DNA of 41,718 nt from Planctomycetaceae bacterium (GTDB lineage: Bacteria; Planctomycetota; Planctomycetia; Planctomycetales; Planctomycetaceae), in the NCBI GenBank assembly GCA_028284485.1, contig JANQRQ010000168.1, positions 1 through 41,718 on the forward strand, read 5' to 3'. Of the stretch, positions 26,081-35,406 are shown in pieces. Within the stretch, counting starts at the first letter, position 1, and the number at the start of each line of letters is the position of its first letter. Made by a program: the position numbers and the translations under genes. The notes under the pieces were generated by a model. It did no database searches. It was not told the origin of the DNA and worked only from the letters and a program-made list of their open reading frames with translations.

Positions 26081-27208
26081 ATGATCGCCACCAGACATTC
26101 CAATCAAAGGCTAATGGGTCTCCGCGCGAAAAGAGTGCAATCGATTCGTCAGGAATGGCCTGATCTGGGGCGGTCGGCGTTTACCGTTGTCGAACTGCTT
26201 GTGGTCATTGTGATCATTTCCGCCCTTGTGGCATTGATCTTGCCGGCCATTATGAGCGGGCGAGAATCGGCTCGGCGGCGACAATGTGCCGTGAACTTGC
26301 AGGATGTCGGCCGGGCTCTTTTGCAGGAGACCGAGCTGAAACAACAGTTCCCAGCGGCGGGGTATTTTACCGCAGCAGGGAAACCTCGGCACAATTGGGT
26401 TGTCACGATCTTGCCCTGGATCGATCAGAAAGTCATCTACGACAAATGGGATTTTGACAAAGCCTTTCACCAGAAGTCGAATCTGGAGTTGGCGCAAATC
26501 TCGCTTCCCACGCTGACTTGCCCCGACGATACATCGATTCCCTCGGGACAAGGACAATTGAGCTACGTCGTTAATGGGGGATTCGGATGGAAGCTGCCTT
26601 CGGGGTGCGTCTCGACGTTTTCTGAGGGAAGCGATCCGCCGTCTCGTCCGCTCGATTTGAACGGGAACGGTATCACCTGCCAGGAAGGCGACGGCTCGCC
26701 GAGCGACGAGCAGATACTGTTGCAGACAGGCTTGTTTTTTGCCGACATCTGGCCGATGCGATCTGGCGTGCGCGGGCATCGGGTGGAAACCGTTTTTGAC
26801 GGGGCATCGCATACCGTGATGGTTACAGAAAACGTGCGTGCCGGATACGATGCCGGTTCGCCGGAACATAATTGGGCCACGCCGGAACCATGGCGTTCTC
26901 GGTTTTTCGTGAGTGGCGCGGTCTGCAAGAATTTCGATTGTTCCGACGGCAATGTCGATTACCAACACGCGAATCGAAGGTCGCCTTTCTTGGGTGGAAT
27001 TAATTCGGGATTAGAAGCCGCCGATGGTGCAGCACCTTGGCCTTCGTCGTATCATTCCGGCGGTGTGAATATGGCGTTCGTGGATGGCCGTGTGAAGTTT
27101 GTCGCCGAAGGGATCGATGGTTTGGTATACGCGAGTTTGATGAGTCCACAGGGGACGCGTATCGTCGGTCCATTAGCTCAGATTGCCGTATCGGACGGTC
27201 AATATTGA
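26081..27208 (+). CDS. DUF1559 family prepilin-like protein
   Basis: 375 residues from ATG 26081, preceded by GGGAGG at 5 nt. After a 30-residue basic leader comes a type II/IV prepilin motif (RSAFTVVELLVVIVIISALVALILPAI). The typical Gly before the cleavage site is Ala here, and Glu5 is kept. Then follows RESARRRQCAVNLQDVGRALLQ, the hallmark junction of DUF1559 proteins, and the C-terminal H-X-G motif region (SYHSGGVNMAFVDGRVKFV). DUF1559 proteins are greatly expanded in planctomycetes and have no established function; they may be secreted or surface-assembled pseudopilin-like proteins. It could be a client of the pseudopilin-processing machinery used by the cluster at 416-16096. Confidence 0.9.
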   Translation: MIATRHSNQRLMGLRAKRVQSIRQEWPDLGRSAFTVVELLVVIVIISALVALILPAIMSGRESARRRQCAVNLQDVGRALLQETELKQQFPAAGYFTAAGKPRHNWVVTILPWIDQKVIYDKWDFDKAFHQKSNLELAQISLPTLTCPDDTSIPSGQGQLSYVVNGGFGWKLPSGCVSTFSEGSDPPSRPLDLNGNGITCQEGDGSPSDEQILLQTGLFFADIWPMRSGVRGHRVETVFDGASHTVMVTENVRAGYDAGSPEHNWATPEPWRSRFFVSGAVCKNFDCSDGNVDYQHANRRSPFLGGINSGLEAADGAAPWPSSYHSGGVNMAFVDGRVKFVAEGIDGLVYASLMSPQGTRIVGPLAQIAVSDGQY

Positions 27209-27271
27209 ATTCCGCGCGAATCAACCGCGGTGAACTCGTCAGGTGCACAGCGATTCTACAGGCTGAGGAGA

Positions 27272-27655
27272 ATGGGATTGAGTGATTACGAACGCGGATT
27301 GGAACAGTTCCGGCAGATGGTTGGCGATGACCGCATCGACGCGCTTTTGCAGCGGTTTCGGGCCGTCTGTCCCGATTTCGAGCACGAAGTCATTTCCGTT
27401 GTGGCTGGTCGAATGTGGACAAGGCCGGGAATCGATTTGAAAACGCGTTCACTGTGCAGCATTTGTGTCTTGGCGGCGCTGGGGCGGGTCAACGCGCTGA
27501 GGTTGAATTTCGAAATGGCAATCAATAACGGCGCGACTGTTGATGAGATCTTCGAAGCCCTGTTTCAGGTGGCCGCTTACGCGGGCTTTCCCGCGGCGTG
27601 GGACGCGCTGACAAGTTTGGAAGAAGTTCTTGCGGATCTGGCCGAAAGCGATTAG
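27272..27655 (+). CDS. Carboxymuconolactone decarboxylase-like protein (AhpD-like fold)
   Basis: 127 residues from ATG 27272. GAGGAG (27265-27270) is only 1 nt from that ATG but exactly 7 nt from TTG 27278, two codons later, so the true start may be the TTG (giving MSDYERGLEQFRQM). The all-helical body contains the family core TRSLCSICVLAALGRVNALRLNFEMAINNGATVDEIFEALFQVAAYAGFPAAWDAL. The CxxC redox pair of AhpD peroxidases is absent (SLCSICVLA has C-x2-C in the helix before, but not with the usual downstream His), so a PcaC-like or non-redox role is more likely. Substrate unknown. Confidence 0.8.
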   Translation: MGLSDYERGLEQFRQMVGDDRIDALLQRFRAVCPDFEHEVISVVAGRMWTRPGIDLKTRSLCSICVLAALGRVNALRLNFEMAINNGATVDEIFEALFQVAAYAGFPAAWDALTSLEEVLADLAESD

Positions 27656-27918
27656 CACGACTCCGTTTCAGCGGTGCTGCTGGAATGGGTTTCGAGCTAT
27701 CTTCTGTGTCGTAAGCCGCCGTAGAATTGGTAACGGCCGATTCGCAGAGCAGTCTGCCGGTTGGCGAGGGGGCTGTACGTTGGGTAGGTTTGGAAGTCGC
27801 TTTCGAGTCGCCCGGGCATCCAGGCGATTTCGGTCCTTGAAGAAGGCAAATCCTCAATTGAGAAGCCTGGCGACATTACGAGTCGGGGCTAGTATTTGTT
27901 GTATCACTGAGAGTTGAT

Positions 27919-30282
27919 GTGTTTCCGAACGCTGGTTGTTTCATCTTGGCTTTTGGCTTCGCCAGCCCCTGGCTATTAGCGGGATTGGTATTCGCGGGAA
28001 TTCCCGTATTAATCCACCTGTTGCATCGACGGCGATATCGCGAAACGAATTGGGCCGCCATGCGCTTCTTGCAGCAGGCGGCGCGAAAGCATTCCCGTCG
28101 TTTGCGATTAGAGCAACTGATTCTTCTTGCGGTTCGTACGCTGTTGCTTTTGTTGTTTGTGGCGGCGTTGGCACGCCCGGTGATGGAGTCGGCCGGCAGC
28201 GTTTTGCCAGAACGCCAACCGGTGCATCGAATTCTGGTAGTCGACGTTTCGTTCAGCATGGGCTACGAAGTTGGTGACGAGACAGCATTCGATCGGGCGA
28301 TTGTTAATGTTCAGCGAGTTTTGGCAGAGTCTCAGATCGGCGATTCGTTTCAACTGTTGAAGATTTGTGGGTCAGAACCGCGTGCTGTCATCGGTCGGCC
28401 TTCGTTTCGAGGCGAGTTGATTCTGGAAGAGCTCGAGCAGTTGCAGGTTAGCGAAGAGCGAGGAGAAGTCGTACCAACCCTTCAGCAAATTCAGGATGTG
28501 TTGAACTCTTCGGTGACCGACCTGCCGAAGGAGGTCTACATTCTGAGTGATTTTCAGGTGGAGAACTGGCAGCCGGAGGTGGTCCGCGAGAAGAACGAAA
28601 TCCGTCAATTGCTGCAAGGAGTGGCGAGTGAGTCGCGTTTGATTTTGATCGATGTCGGTATGTCCGACGCTTCAAACAGTATGGTAACACGCGTCTTTGC
28701 CGACGATCCTTTTCCGAGCGTGGGACGCATCAGCTTGGGAGCAGTGTTAAATCACTTTGGTCGAGAAGAATCGAGCAGTCAGACGGTTAGCTTGTATATC
28801 GACGATCGATTGGTCGACACGAAATCGGTGGATTTGCAGCCGGGGCGCGAATCGAACGTACGATTTTCGCCAACGGTTCGTGAAGCAGGCGAGCACCGAT
28901 TGGAATTTCGACTCGATGCCGATAATTTGCCGATCGATAACCGGCGGTGGATGGCATTGCCGATTCGGGAAAGTCTCAACGTGCTGTTGGTCAACGGCGA
29001 GCCGGCTGGGCGTCGCAATTCGACAGCCACGCATTTTTTACAGACTGCGCTATCGCCGGCGACCGATGACATTCAGTTGCCAGGGATCATGCGGCCCGAA
29101 GTGATTAACGACGGAGATTTGTCGAGCACCGATCTCACTCGGTATGACTGCGTCTTCCTTTGTAATGTGTCGTTGGTGACCGATCGCGAAGCGGATCTGT
29201 TGTTGAGCTATGTCGAAAACGGTGGTGCAGTCATCATCAGCTTGGGTGACCGCGTCAACGCAGAGAACTACAACCAGCGTTTGTACAAGGACGGCGAGTC
29301 GATTCTTCCGGCGAAGCTCGTTGGACGTATTTCCGCCGATGTCGATAGTGGAAAAGTCTTCGTATTCGACCCTGGTGAGTATGACCACCCCGCGGTGGAG
29401 GTTTTTCAAGGGAACCCTGGAACAGGGTTGGAAACGGCGATGACATTCGAATACGTACGTGCCGAGATACCGCCGGCCAGCCCATCACGCGTGGCGCTGC
29501 GATTCAGTTCGAATGATCCGGCAATCATCGATCGACGCGTGGGGCGTGGACGTTCGATATTGATCACGACGTCTTTGGATGACAAGTGGGGAACGTGGGC
29601 CGTATTCTCACCCAGCTTTCTCCCAATGATGCACGAATTGGTCCAATACGCTGTTGCCGAGCGGTGGCGAGACCGGCAACTCGACATCGGCCAGACGATT
29701 GTCCGCAATCTTCCCAATCGGGCATTGTCAGCGCCGGTGTTGATGAGGGCACCAGACGGGCTGGAACAGACGTTATCGATTGAACAGTTCGATGAGGAAC
29801 AAAGCGTCACCTATTCGGATACGATGCGTTCTGGAGTCTATGAATTGTCCGTCGGTCTGCCTTCCATGCCGGTGGAACTGTTTGCGGTGAATGTCGACCC
29901 ACGCGAAAGTGACTTGCAAAAGCTGACGGTCGAACAAATTCTGCGGGGTTTGGCTGTGGGGACTCGCGCCGAATACTGGACGGAGTGGCAGCCTTTTCGA
30001 GGAACGGCAACCGACCGTAGTACTGCTGTTACCAATTTGTCTCGCTGGCTTCTCCTCGCGGCGTTGGGCCTGCTGTTTGTCGAGCAGTTGATGGCTTGGC
30101 GATTTCGCTATGGACTATCGTTGCTGGGTGTATTGATCGCCGTTGGGCTGGTGCAACCGTTTCTCGATGTTGGACCGATTCCAGAAAAAGTGTTGCTCGC
30201 GGGCGTCGTCATTGCGGTTGTGGTTGTGGTTGGGGTCGCGCTTGTCCGGCGGCTAACGCGACAACTGCCCCGAAAATCCTGA
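27919..30282 (+). CDS. BatA/VWA domain membrane protein
   Basis: 787 residues from GTG 27919. The N-terminus (FASPWLLAGLVFAGIPVLIHLLHRRR) is the BatA-type membrane anchor, followed by a second membrane segment (LILLAVRTLLLLLFVAALARPV). A VWA domain follows with the MIDAS motif VVDVSFSMG near residues 110-118 and EVYILSDFQ. A middle region has an Ig-like beta part and a glutamine-amidotransferase-like fold (LNVLLVNGEP, DCVFLCNVSLVTDREADLLLSYVENGGAVIISLG). Three C-terminal membrane segments end the protein. Such proteins accompany MoxR and DUF58 in planctomycetes and are thought to form an envelope complex. Here the DUF58 gene is separated from it by about 2 kb holding two unrelated genes. Confidence 0.88.
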   Translation: MFPNAGCFILAFGFASPWLLAGLVFAGIPVLIHLLHRRRYRETNWAAMRFLQQAARKHSRRLRLEQLILLAVRTLLLLLFVAALARPVMESAGSVLPERQPVHRILVVDVSFSMGYEVGDETAFDRAIVNVQRVLAESQIGDSFQLLKICGSEPRAVIGRPSFRGELILEELEQLQVSEERGEVVPTLQQIQDVLNSSVTDLPKEVYILSDFQVENWQPEVVREKNEIRQLLQGVASESRLILIDVGMSDASNSMVTRVFADDPFPSVGRISLGAVLNHFGREESSSQTVSLYIDDRLVDTKSVDLQPGRESNVRFSPTVREAGEHRLEFRLDADNLPIDNRRWMALPIRESLNVLLVNGEPAGRRNSTATHFLQTALSPATDDIQLPGIMRPEVINDGDLSSTDLTRYDCVFLCNVSLVTDREADLLLSYVENGGAVIISLGDRVNAENYNQRLYKDGESILPAKLVGRISADVDSGKVFVFDPGEYDHPAVEVFQGNPGTGLETAMTFEYVRAEIPPASPSRVALRFSSNDPAIIDRRVGRGRSILITTSLDDKWGTWAVFSPSFLPMMHELVQYAVAERWRDRQLDIGQTIVRNLPNRALSAPVLMRAPDGLEQTLSIEQFDEEQSVTYSDTMRSGVYELSVGLPSMPVELFAVNVDPRESDLQKLTVEQILRGLAVGTRAEYWTEWQPFRGTATDRSTAVTNLSRWLLLAALGLLFVEQLMAWRFRYGLSLLGVLIAVGLVQPFLDVGPIPEKVLLAGVVIAVVVVVGVALVRRLTRQLPRKS

Positions 30283-30983
30283 CCGGTTGGAAGCGGCCGA
30301 CTTGCTTGAGCACATGACGGTGGCTTGACGGGAATGGCTTGTTCGTCGCTGCATCGTCAGCAATTCTTTCGGGTGGGCTGCGGTTTTGATTCGGGCCCTA
30401 TTCGTAGAGACGGTCGAATCGTGCATTTCGGTCCATTCGCGATAATCGCGGTATTTCTCATCGCGCCGTTTCGAGGATATCGAAAATGGAGAATCCGCTC
30501 GGTTTCTCTGTTGCCTGACCGATCCCTGTGGACGATGCTCCAGAAGACGGGTTCCTTCATGTGGGGCGATCCCAGTAAAGGCTGGCGATGGGTCGACTTG
30601 TGTCAATCCGGGACCCTGTGATGATTCCCTGTCGTGGTGAACAAAAGCGGGTATATGTGAACTCCCGTCGCTGTCGCCGTTCGACCATAAAGTTGCGGTT
30701 GAATCGGACCTTGAATGGAGCGTCGGAGGCGCCGGCGGCTGCAAATTGTCGGAACATTTGGGGATTCGGAGTTGTTGGACTCTCGCGAGTCGATTTGTGA
30801 ACGAGTAGACTGGACGAGTACCTGAGCATATCTTTCGGGACGGCAAGGGCACGCCGCCGCGTGTGGCAAATCGGGTCTTCGGCATTGGCTGTGTTCCCGT
30901 CCTGACCCCCGCTGAACCATTGCGCCGGCAGGCGTGTCACTGGCGGGTAGGCTCAAAATGCGACAAAGACGAAGGAAAACAGT
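30283..30983. other. 701-nt non-coding region upstream of ilvB
   Basis: No convincing gene on either strand. Open frames exist (for example 30325-30621 plus and 30253-30885 minus), but they have no ribosome binding site, no recognisable motif and odd composition. I found no Ile/Leu/Val-rich leader peptide or T-box element. The length leaves room for a regulated leader that I cannot identify. Confidence 0.5.
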
Positions 30984-32765
30984 GTGGCTTCTACAACGGA
31001 AAAATCGACCGAAAAGCAGTCAGTCAACGGTGCAGATATCTTGGTCAGCGCGTTGGTGCATCAAGGCGTCAAGCATGTATTCGCCTATCCGGGTGGTGCA
31101 AGTATGCCACTGCATCAGGCGTTATTGAAGCGATCGGATGTCTTGCGAACGGTTCTGCCTCGTCACGAGCAGGGTGGCGGATTCGCGGCGCAGGGATTGG
31201 CCCGTACGACAGGTGAGGTCGGCGTTTGCATGGCGACGAGCGGGCCTGGCGCGACGAATCTGGTGACCGCGTTGGCCGATGCCAAACTTGACAGTGTTCC
31301 GGTTGTTGCGATCACTGGGCAGGTCCCACAGAAAGTGATCGGCACCGACGCGTTTCAGGAAACGCCCATTGTCGAGGTCTGCCGGGCGATTACCAAGCAT
31401 CATTACATGATCACCGATTTGGCGGATGTTCCGCGCGTGGTCAAAGAAGCATTCTACGTGGCGAAAACGGGTCGCCCCGGACCGGTGTTAATCGACTTTC
31501 CCAAAGATGTGCAGTTACAGATTCAAGATACCGAACCCGACCTCGACCCCGAAACACATCTCCCCGGCTATCGCCCGGAAATCCGAACAGCGGCCCCTGA
31601 GCAGATTGGACAAATTATTGCTGCCATTCGTCGATCGCGGCGACCTGTGCTGTACGTCGGCGGGGGGTGCATCAACTCCGATGCTTCAGAGGCGCTGACC
31701 GAATTTGCACTGCGAACAGGCATTCCCGTGACGACAACGGTCATGGGTTTGGGCGCCTTTCCAGGCGACCACGAGCAATCGCTGCATATGCTGGGAATGC
31801 ACGGCACAGTGTACGCCAACTATGCTGTCAACGATGCCGATTTGCTGCTGGCCTTCGGCGTACGGTTTGATGACCGCGTGACCGGTAAGCTGGAAGAATT
31901 CGCACGGCACGGAAAGATCATCCATGTCGATATTGATCCATCGGAGATTCACAAGAACAAAGAAGCCCACATTCCGATTGTCGCCGATGTCAAGCTGGTC
32001 CTTGAAGCGCTCAATGACGCATTGACCGACAACGACATCCCGGACTTGAGCGAATGGAGCGAAAAGGTCGCTCAATGGAAAGAACAGTTTCCGCTGACTT
32101 ACAAGGCAAGCGATGACTTGATCTTGCCGCAGTACGCCATCGAAGAGTTATGGCGTCAATCAATCGATGAGGATCCATTTATTACGGTCGGGGTCGGGCA
32201 GCACCAGATGTGGTCGGCCCAGTACTTCAGGTTCCGCAAACCACGACGTTGGCTCAGCAGTTCGGGGTTGGGGACAATGGGATTCGGTTTGCCCGCCGCC
32301 ATGGGCGTGCAGGCCGCGCATCCGGATCGACTGGTTGTCGACATAGACGGTGATGGATCAATGCTGATGAACGTGCAGGAGCTGGCCACTTTGCACTGCG
32401 AGAAATTGCCTGTGAAAATCCTGCTGCTGAACAACCAGCATTTGGGAATGGTTGTGCAGTGGGAGGATCGATTCATGGAAGGCAAGCGGGCTCATACCTA
32501 TCTTGGTCCCGTCGATCGTCCCGAAGCGTTGGGGCAAGGTGATGGCAGCCACGGAGAAGAAACGTACCCCGATTTTGTCGCCATTGCGAAAGGATTCGGC
32601 GTGCAAGCGCGACATGTCCGCCGGAAACAAGATTTTCCGGAAGCGCTGGCGGAAATGTTGGCTTCGCCGGAACCATACCTGTTGGATGTGATTTGCCCCT
32701 ACCAGGAACACGTGTTACCGATGATTCCTGGTGGTGCGACGGTGCGGGATATCATCACGGAATAG
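30984..32765 (+). CDS. ilvB: Acetolactate synthase large subunit
   Basis: 593 residues from GTG 30984, preceded by AAGGA (30972-30976) at about 7 nt. This TPP- and FAD-dependent enzyme condenses pyruvate with pyruvate or 2-oxobutyrate in branched-chain amino acid synthesis. N-terminal domain: [16 protein letters not shown], the catalytic Glu in [13 protein letters not shown], and [15 protein letters not shown]. Middle domain: FAD-binding [20 protein letters not shown] and [14 protein letters not shown]-terminal TPP site: [32 protein letters not shown] and [16 protein letters not shown]. The HEQGG form (rather than HEQGA) is found in many biosynthetic enzymes. No regulatory subunit (ilvN) or ilvC follows, so the partner genes are elsewhere. 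Confidence 0.96.
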   Translation: MASTTEKSTEKQSVNGADILVSALVHQGVKHVFAYPGGASMPLHQALLKRSDVLRTVLPRHEQGGGFAAQGLARTTGEVGVCMATSGPGATNLVTALADAKLDSVPVVAITGQVPQKVIGTDAFQETPIVEVCRAITKHHYMITDLADVPRVVKEAFYVAKTGRPGPVLIDFPKDVQLQIQDTEPDLDPETHLPGYRPEIRTAAPEQIGQIIAAIRRSRRPVLYVGGGCINSDASEALTEFALRTGIPVTTTVMGLGAFPGDHEQSLHMLGMHGTVYANYAVNDADLLLAFGVRFDDRVTGKLEEFARHGKIIHVDIDPSEIHKNKEAHIPIVADVKLVLEALNDALTDNDIPDLSEWSEKVAQWKEQFPLTYKASDDLILPQYAIEELWRQSIDEDPFITVGVGQHQMWSAQYFRFRKPRRWLSSSGLGTMGFGLPAAMGVQAAHPDRLVVDIDGDGSMLMNVQELATLHCEKLPVKILLLNNQHLGMVVQWEDRFMEGKRAHTYLGPVDRPEALGQGDGSHGEETYPDFVAIAKGFGVQARHVRRKQDFPEALAEMLASPEPYLLDVICPYQEHVLPMIPGGATVRDIITE

Positions 32766-32914
32766 ACCGCCAAAACTGCCTGCAGATAGAGCGTTTGTGC
32801 ACCGGTTTTGTGGCGCTCGGCAATCGGGAGGCGGGGACGCTACCATCTCTCTGCAAACGCGGTATACTACGTTTCTAGGCCGCAATTCGGGGAAGATGCG
32901 GCCAGTCATGATGG

Positions 32915-33178
32915 ATGGAAACGGGCATCAAAATGGCTGGATACGACAAATTCGACGGGCGATTGGAGTCTCTGGTGATGGAGACCAAAACGCATTGGGA
33001 TCCCGAAATCGGCCAGCTCTCCGACGACGACAAGGCTTGGCTGTCAGAGGCGATTCATTCCAACCCGAAAGTGGCGTCGAAGATTCATTACGAGAGGTCA
33101 CATACAGGCTTCACTCGCGAAATCACAGTGACCATCGCCGACATCGAACGGCTCTACGAACAGAAATTCGCGGAGTAA
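32915..33178 (+). CDS. Small hypothetical protein
   Basis: 87 residues from ATG 32915, or 81 from ATG 32933 (MAGYDKFDGRLES). I do not recognise it. The protein is soluble and acidic to neutral, with a helix-rich N-terminus and a C-terminal stretch TREITVTIADIERLYEQKF. A sequence like a -10 box, TATACT (32872-32877), lies about 40 nt upstream of the start. It is 149 nt after ilvB and convergent with the sulfatase pseudogene. Codon use resembles its neighbours, which favours a real gene. Confidence 0.6.
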   Translation: METGIKMAGYDKFDGRLESLVMETKTHWDPEIGQLSDDDKAWLSEAIHSNPKVASKIHYERSHTGFTREITVTIADIERLYEQKFAE

Positions 33179-33253
33179 AGCGGTTTGACGCATGGCCGCT
33201 TGCGTGCGTTAGTGCGTTCTCCGATCGGTTGGCGTTCGCAAGCCACTTTTCGC

Positions 33254-34716
33254 TTAAGGCGCCGATGCTTCAAGCCATGTAGGCAATCGTTTCTTTAAGT
33301 CGCCCGCGACATGCGGATGTTGGCTCGAAACGTCGTGTGCCTCGGCTAAGTCATGCTTCAAATTGTAAAGCTCGAATTGACGGGCTTTGGCATCTTTGCG
33401 TGCTTTGGCAAAATCGCCGTGATGGTTGGGGATTTCGCCGACGAGTTTCCAGTCGCCGTGCAGCGCCGCTTGCTTTCCAAACAAATCCCAAAACAGGAAT
33501 CGGTCAGGCAGTGAAACCTTGCCGTCCGATTGCAGGTGTTCCAGCAAGCTGACGCCTCGGACCGGAATGCGCCGTTGTGCTTTAGCCAGTCGACTTGTGC
33601 CGCCTCGAGAATGGTTGCAAACAGGTCAAAGTGGACGGCATTGGCTGTGGAGACCCAATCGCTGGGAATCACTCCAGGCCACTGCATGACGGCGGGCACG
33701 CGAATTCCCCCTTCGTAGGTTGTTCCCTTTTGGCAGCGAAGCCGTCCATTGTTTCCGGGATACTTGTCCGTGAGCGCTCCATTGTCCGAATGGTAAATCA
33801 CCAGCGTATTCGACTCGAGGTCTAGCTCGCGTAGCGTCTTCAATAGATCTCCCACCCGATCATCAGCATGTCCCATAACTCCGTTGTAGTCTCGCCGCGG
33901 TTGAGCGACGCCCTGTTGCCCAAAAAATGTGAGAGCCATTCGGGTTTGGCGGAGTCGGAATCACGTTCGGAATTTCGGAGTGGCCCATGAACGGCATTAA
34001 AAGGGACATAGCAAAAGAAGGGCTGATCGCGATGTGCCCGAATGAATTCCAGGGCGCGGTCTGCGAATAAATCTGTGGCATGGCCCGACGCTGCCAAAGG
34101 CGATTCGTTATGCAGGATTTTGGAATTGCGGCCCAGCCAGTACGGATGCGTTCCGGCCAGAAGGCCAACGAATTCGTCAAATCCACGGGAACGAGGAACG
34201 TTGACAGGGTCGTAGCCCAAATGCCATTTTCCAAACACGCCTGTAGCGTAACCAGCCTGTTTGAGAAGTTGCGGCAGCAGAACGAATTCATCATGGATTC
34301 GGCGAACGGTTTTGGGCCAACCACCGGTCGGCTTCGGGCCGCGCGAAGCTTCACCCTGTCCGCGCCACATACCACATTCCGTGCTGTATAGCCCAGTCAT
34401 GACGGATGCCCGAGTGGGTGCACACAACGGATTGACCCGAAAACGATCGAACCGGACACCGTTACGTGCGATCGCTCCATTACCGGTGTCGTGAGGTCGG
34501 TAGCGCCTTACGATGTCGACTCACCGTATCCTTGATCGTCGCTGATGATCAACAAGATATTCGGGCGTCGACTTTGGGCGGATGCAGCGGAGTCCCAGGG
34601 GAAGCTCAGGGGAAGCTCAGCACCACGCCGACCGCGGCGAGCATTGCAATCCGATTTCGAACCGAGGTTTTCGCGAAGTTCGAATGCTCGGTTCCCCCCA
34701 AAGCTACGAGGACCAT
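33254..34716 (-). pseudogene. Decayed sulfatase (formylglycine-dependent), multiple frameshifts
   Basis: Read on the minus strand, the pieces rebuild a full sulfatase of about 480 residues. It starts with a signal peptide (MLAAVGVVLSFPWDSAASA), then RPNILLIISDDQGYG with metal-binding Asp residues, the modification site LCAPTRAS near 34424 (Cys for formylglycine), GVFGKWHLGY, and LVIYHSDNGA, ending near 33257. Lesions: an 11-bp tandem duplication in the signal peptide (34597-34618), a TAA stop at 34508-34510 replacing a probable Tyr, and single-base deletions near 34472, 33922-33927 (A run on plus strand) and 33555-33556. The longest intact frame is 195 codons. Sulfatases are abundant in planctomycetes and act on sulfated polysaccharides. 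The gene is almost certainly inactive unless the assembly is wrong here. Confidence 0.9.
34597..34618. repeat. 11-bp tandem duplication in the sulfatase pseudogene
   Basis: AGGGGAAGCTC occurs twice in direct succession (34597-34607 and 34608-34618). Removing one copy restores an uninterrupted signal peptide joined to RPNILLII on the minus strand. Eleven is not a multiple of three, so the duplication itself breaks the frame. Confidence 0.8.
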
Positions 34717-35406
34717 TTGTGACAGTCGGCGATTCAACGGGTAGTTGGTATCTATCAGTCTGGCATTAAGAGTATTGAAGCATCAAATGGCGATCGAATC
34801 CCAGCAGCTGTGCAATTGGTATTCGTTTGACTGTGTGCATCGAATTGTGAGCGGTCGATTGGGTGGTCGTATCGGAGTACCAATTGTAATCAAGATTTTC
34901 GAGTGGACATCGCTGGGTGAGCCAGCATCTGCACGGCCAGACTTTGTGAAATTGCCCGGATGTGTCTTGTTTCTGGTGTCGGTTTTTTCCCTATAATGAG
35001 GCTACACACATCGAATGGAGCCGTCGTGTCAGCGCTGTATCGGTGCCGCTCGGATGCGTCCTCCCATTCCAACCTTTATGTCGTTTTTTCCAACCTTGCA
35101 TTGTCATGGACGCCGTTCGAAAGTATCGGTTTGGCCATCAGAATCGGCAGCGTTCGAGTGACTGCCTGTCGTGGTGGCGACCGGGATAGAAAACTGCTTC
35201 GTCGAACGATTCGGCTCGAATTGAGACAGATCCTCTCGGGTACCACGGTTGGGGGCCCGGAAAACCTTCAGATTGGGCCATGGCCGGGATGCATTGGCCG
35301 TCTGAACACCGCATTGACCAAATCCGGCGATTCCTGATATGTTCCCCCGCCGATTTTGACGAACGCTGGCTGCGTTTCGCTGATATCTCGCTTTGGAGTT
35401 CTAAAT
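34717..35406. other. 690-nt non-coding region between the sulfatase pseudogene and glmS
   Basis: No supportable gene; the 125-codon frame at 34960-35337 overlaps the promoter candidate and has no family features. The region contains a good -10 match at 34992-34997, about 410 nt before the glmS start. I looked for elements resembling the glmS ribozyme core and did not recognise any, although I cannot fold the RNA here. Confidence 0.5.
34967..34997 (+). promoter_or_regulatory. Sigma70-type promoter candidate upstream of glmS
   Basis: TTGTTT (34967-34972) and a perfect TATAAT (34992-34997) are separated by 19 nt, slightly longer than the ideal 17. If used for glmS, it would give a leader of about 400 nt, which is long and could carry regulation. 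Confidence 0.4.

Noticed and set aside
30253..30885. 210-codon minus-strand frame upstream of ilvB
   Set aside because: Ser/Arg/Pro-rich with no domain, no ribosome binding site, and it overlaps the end of the BatA-type gene.
34960..35337. 125-codon plus-strand frame upstream of glmS
   Set aside because: Its start precedes the TATAAT promoter candidate, its composition is irregular and it has no family signature.
35300..35406. glmS ribozyme directly upstream of glmS
   Set aside because: Known examples are from other phyla and I could not recognise the conserved core elements; folding and covariance search would be needed.
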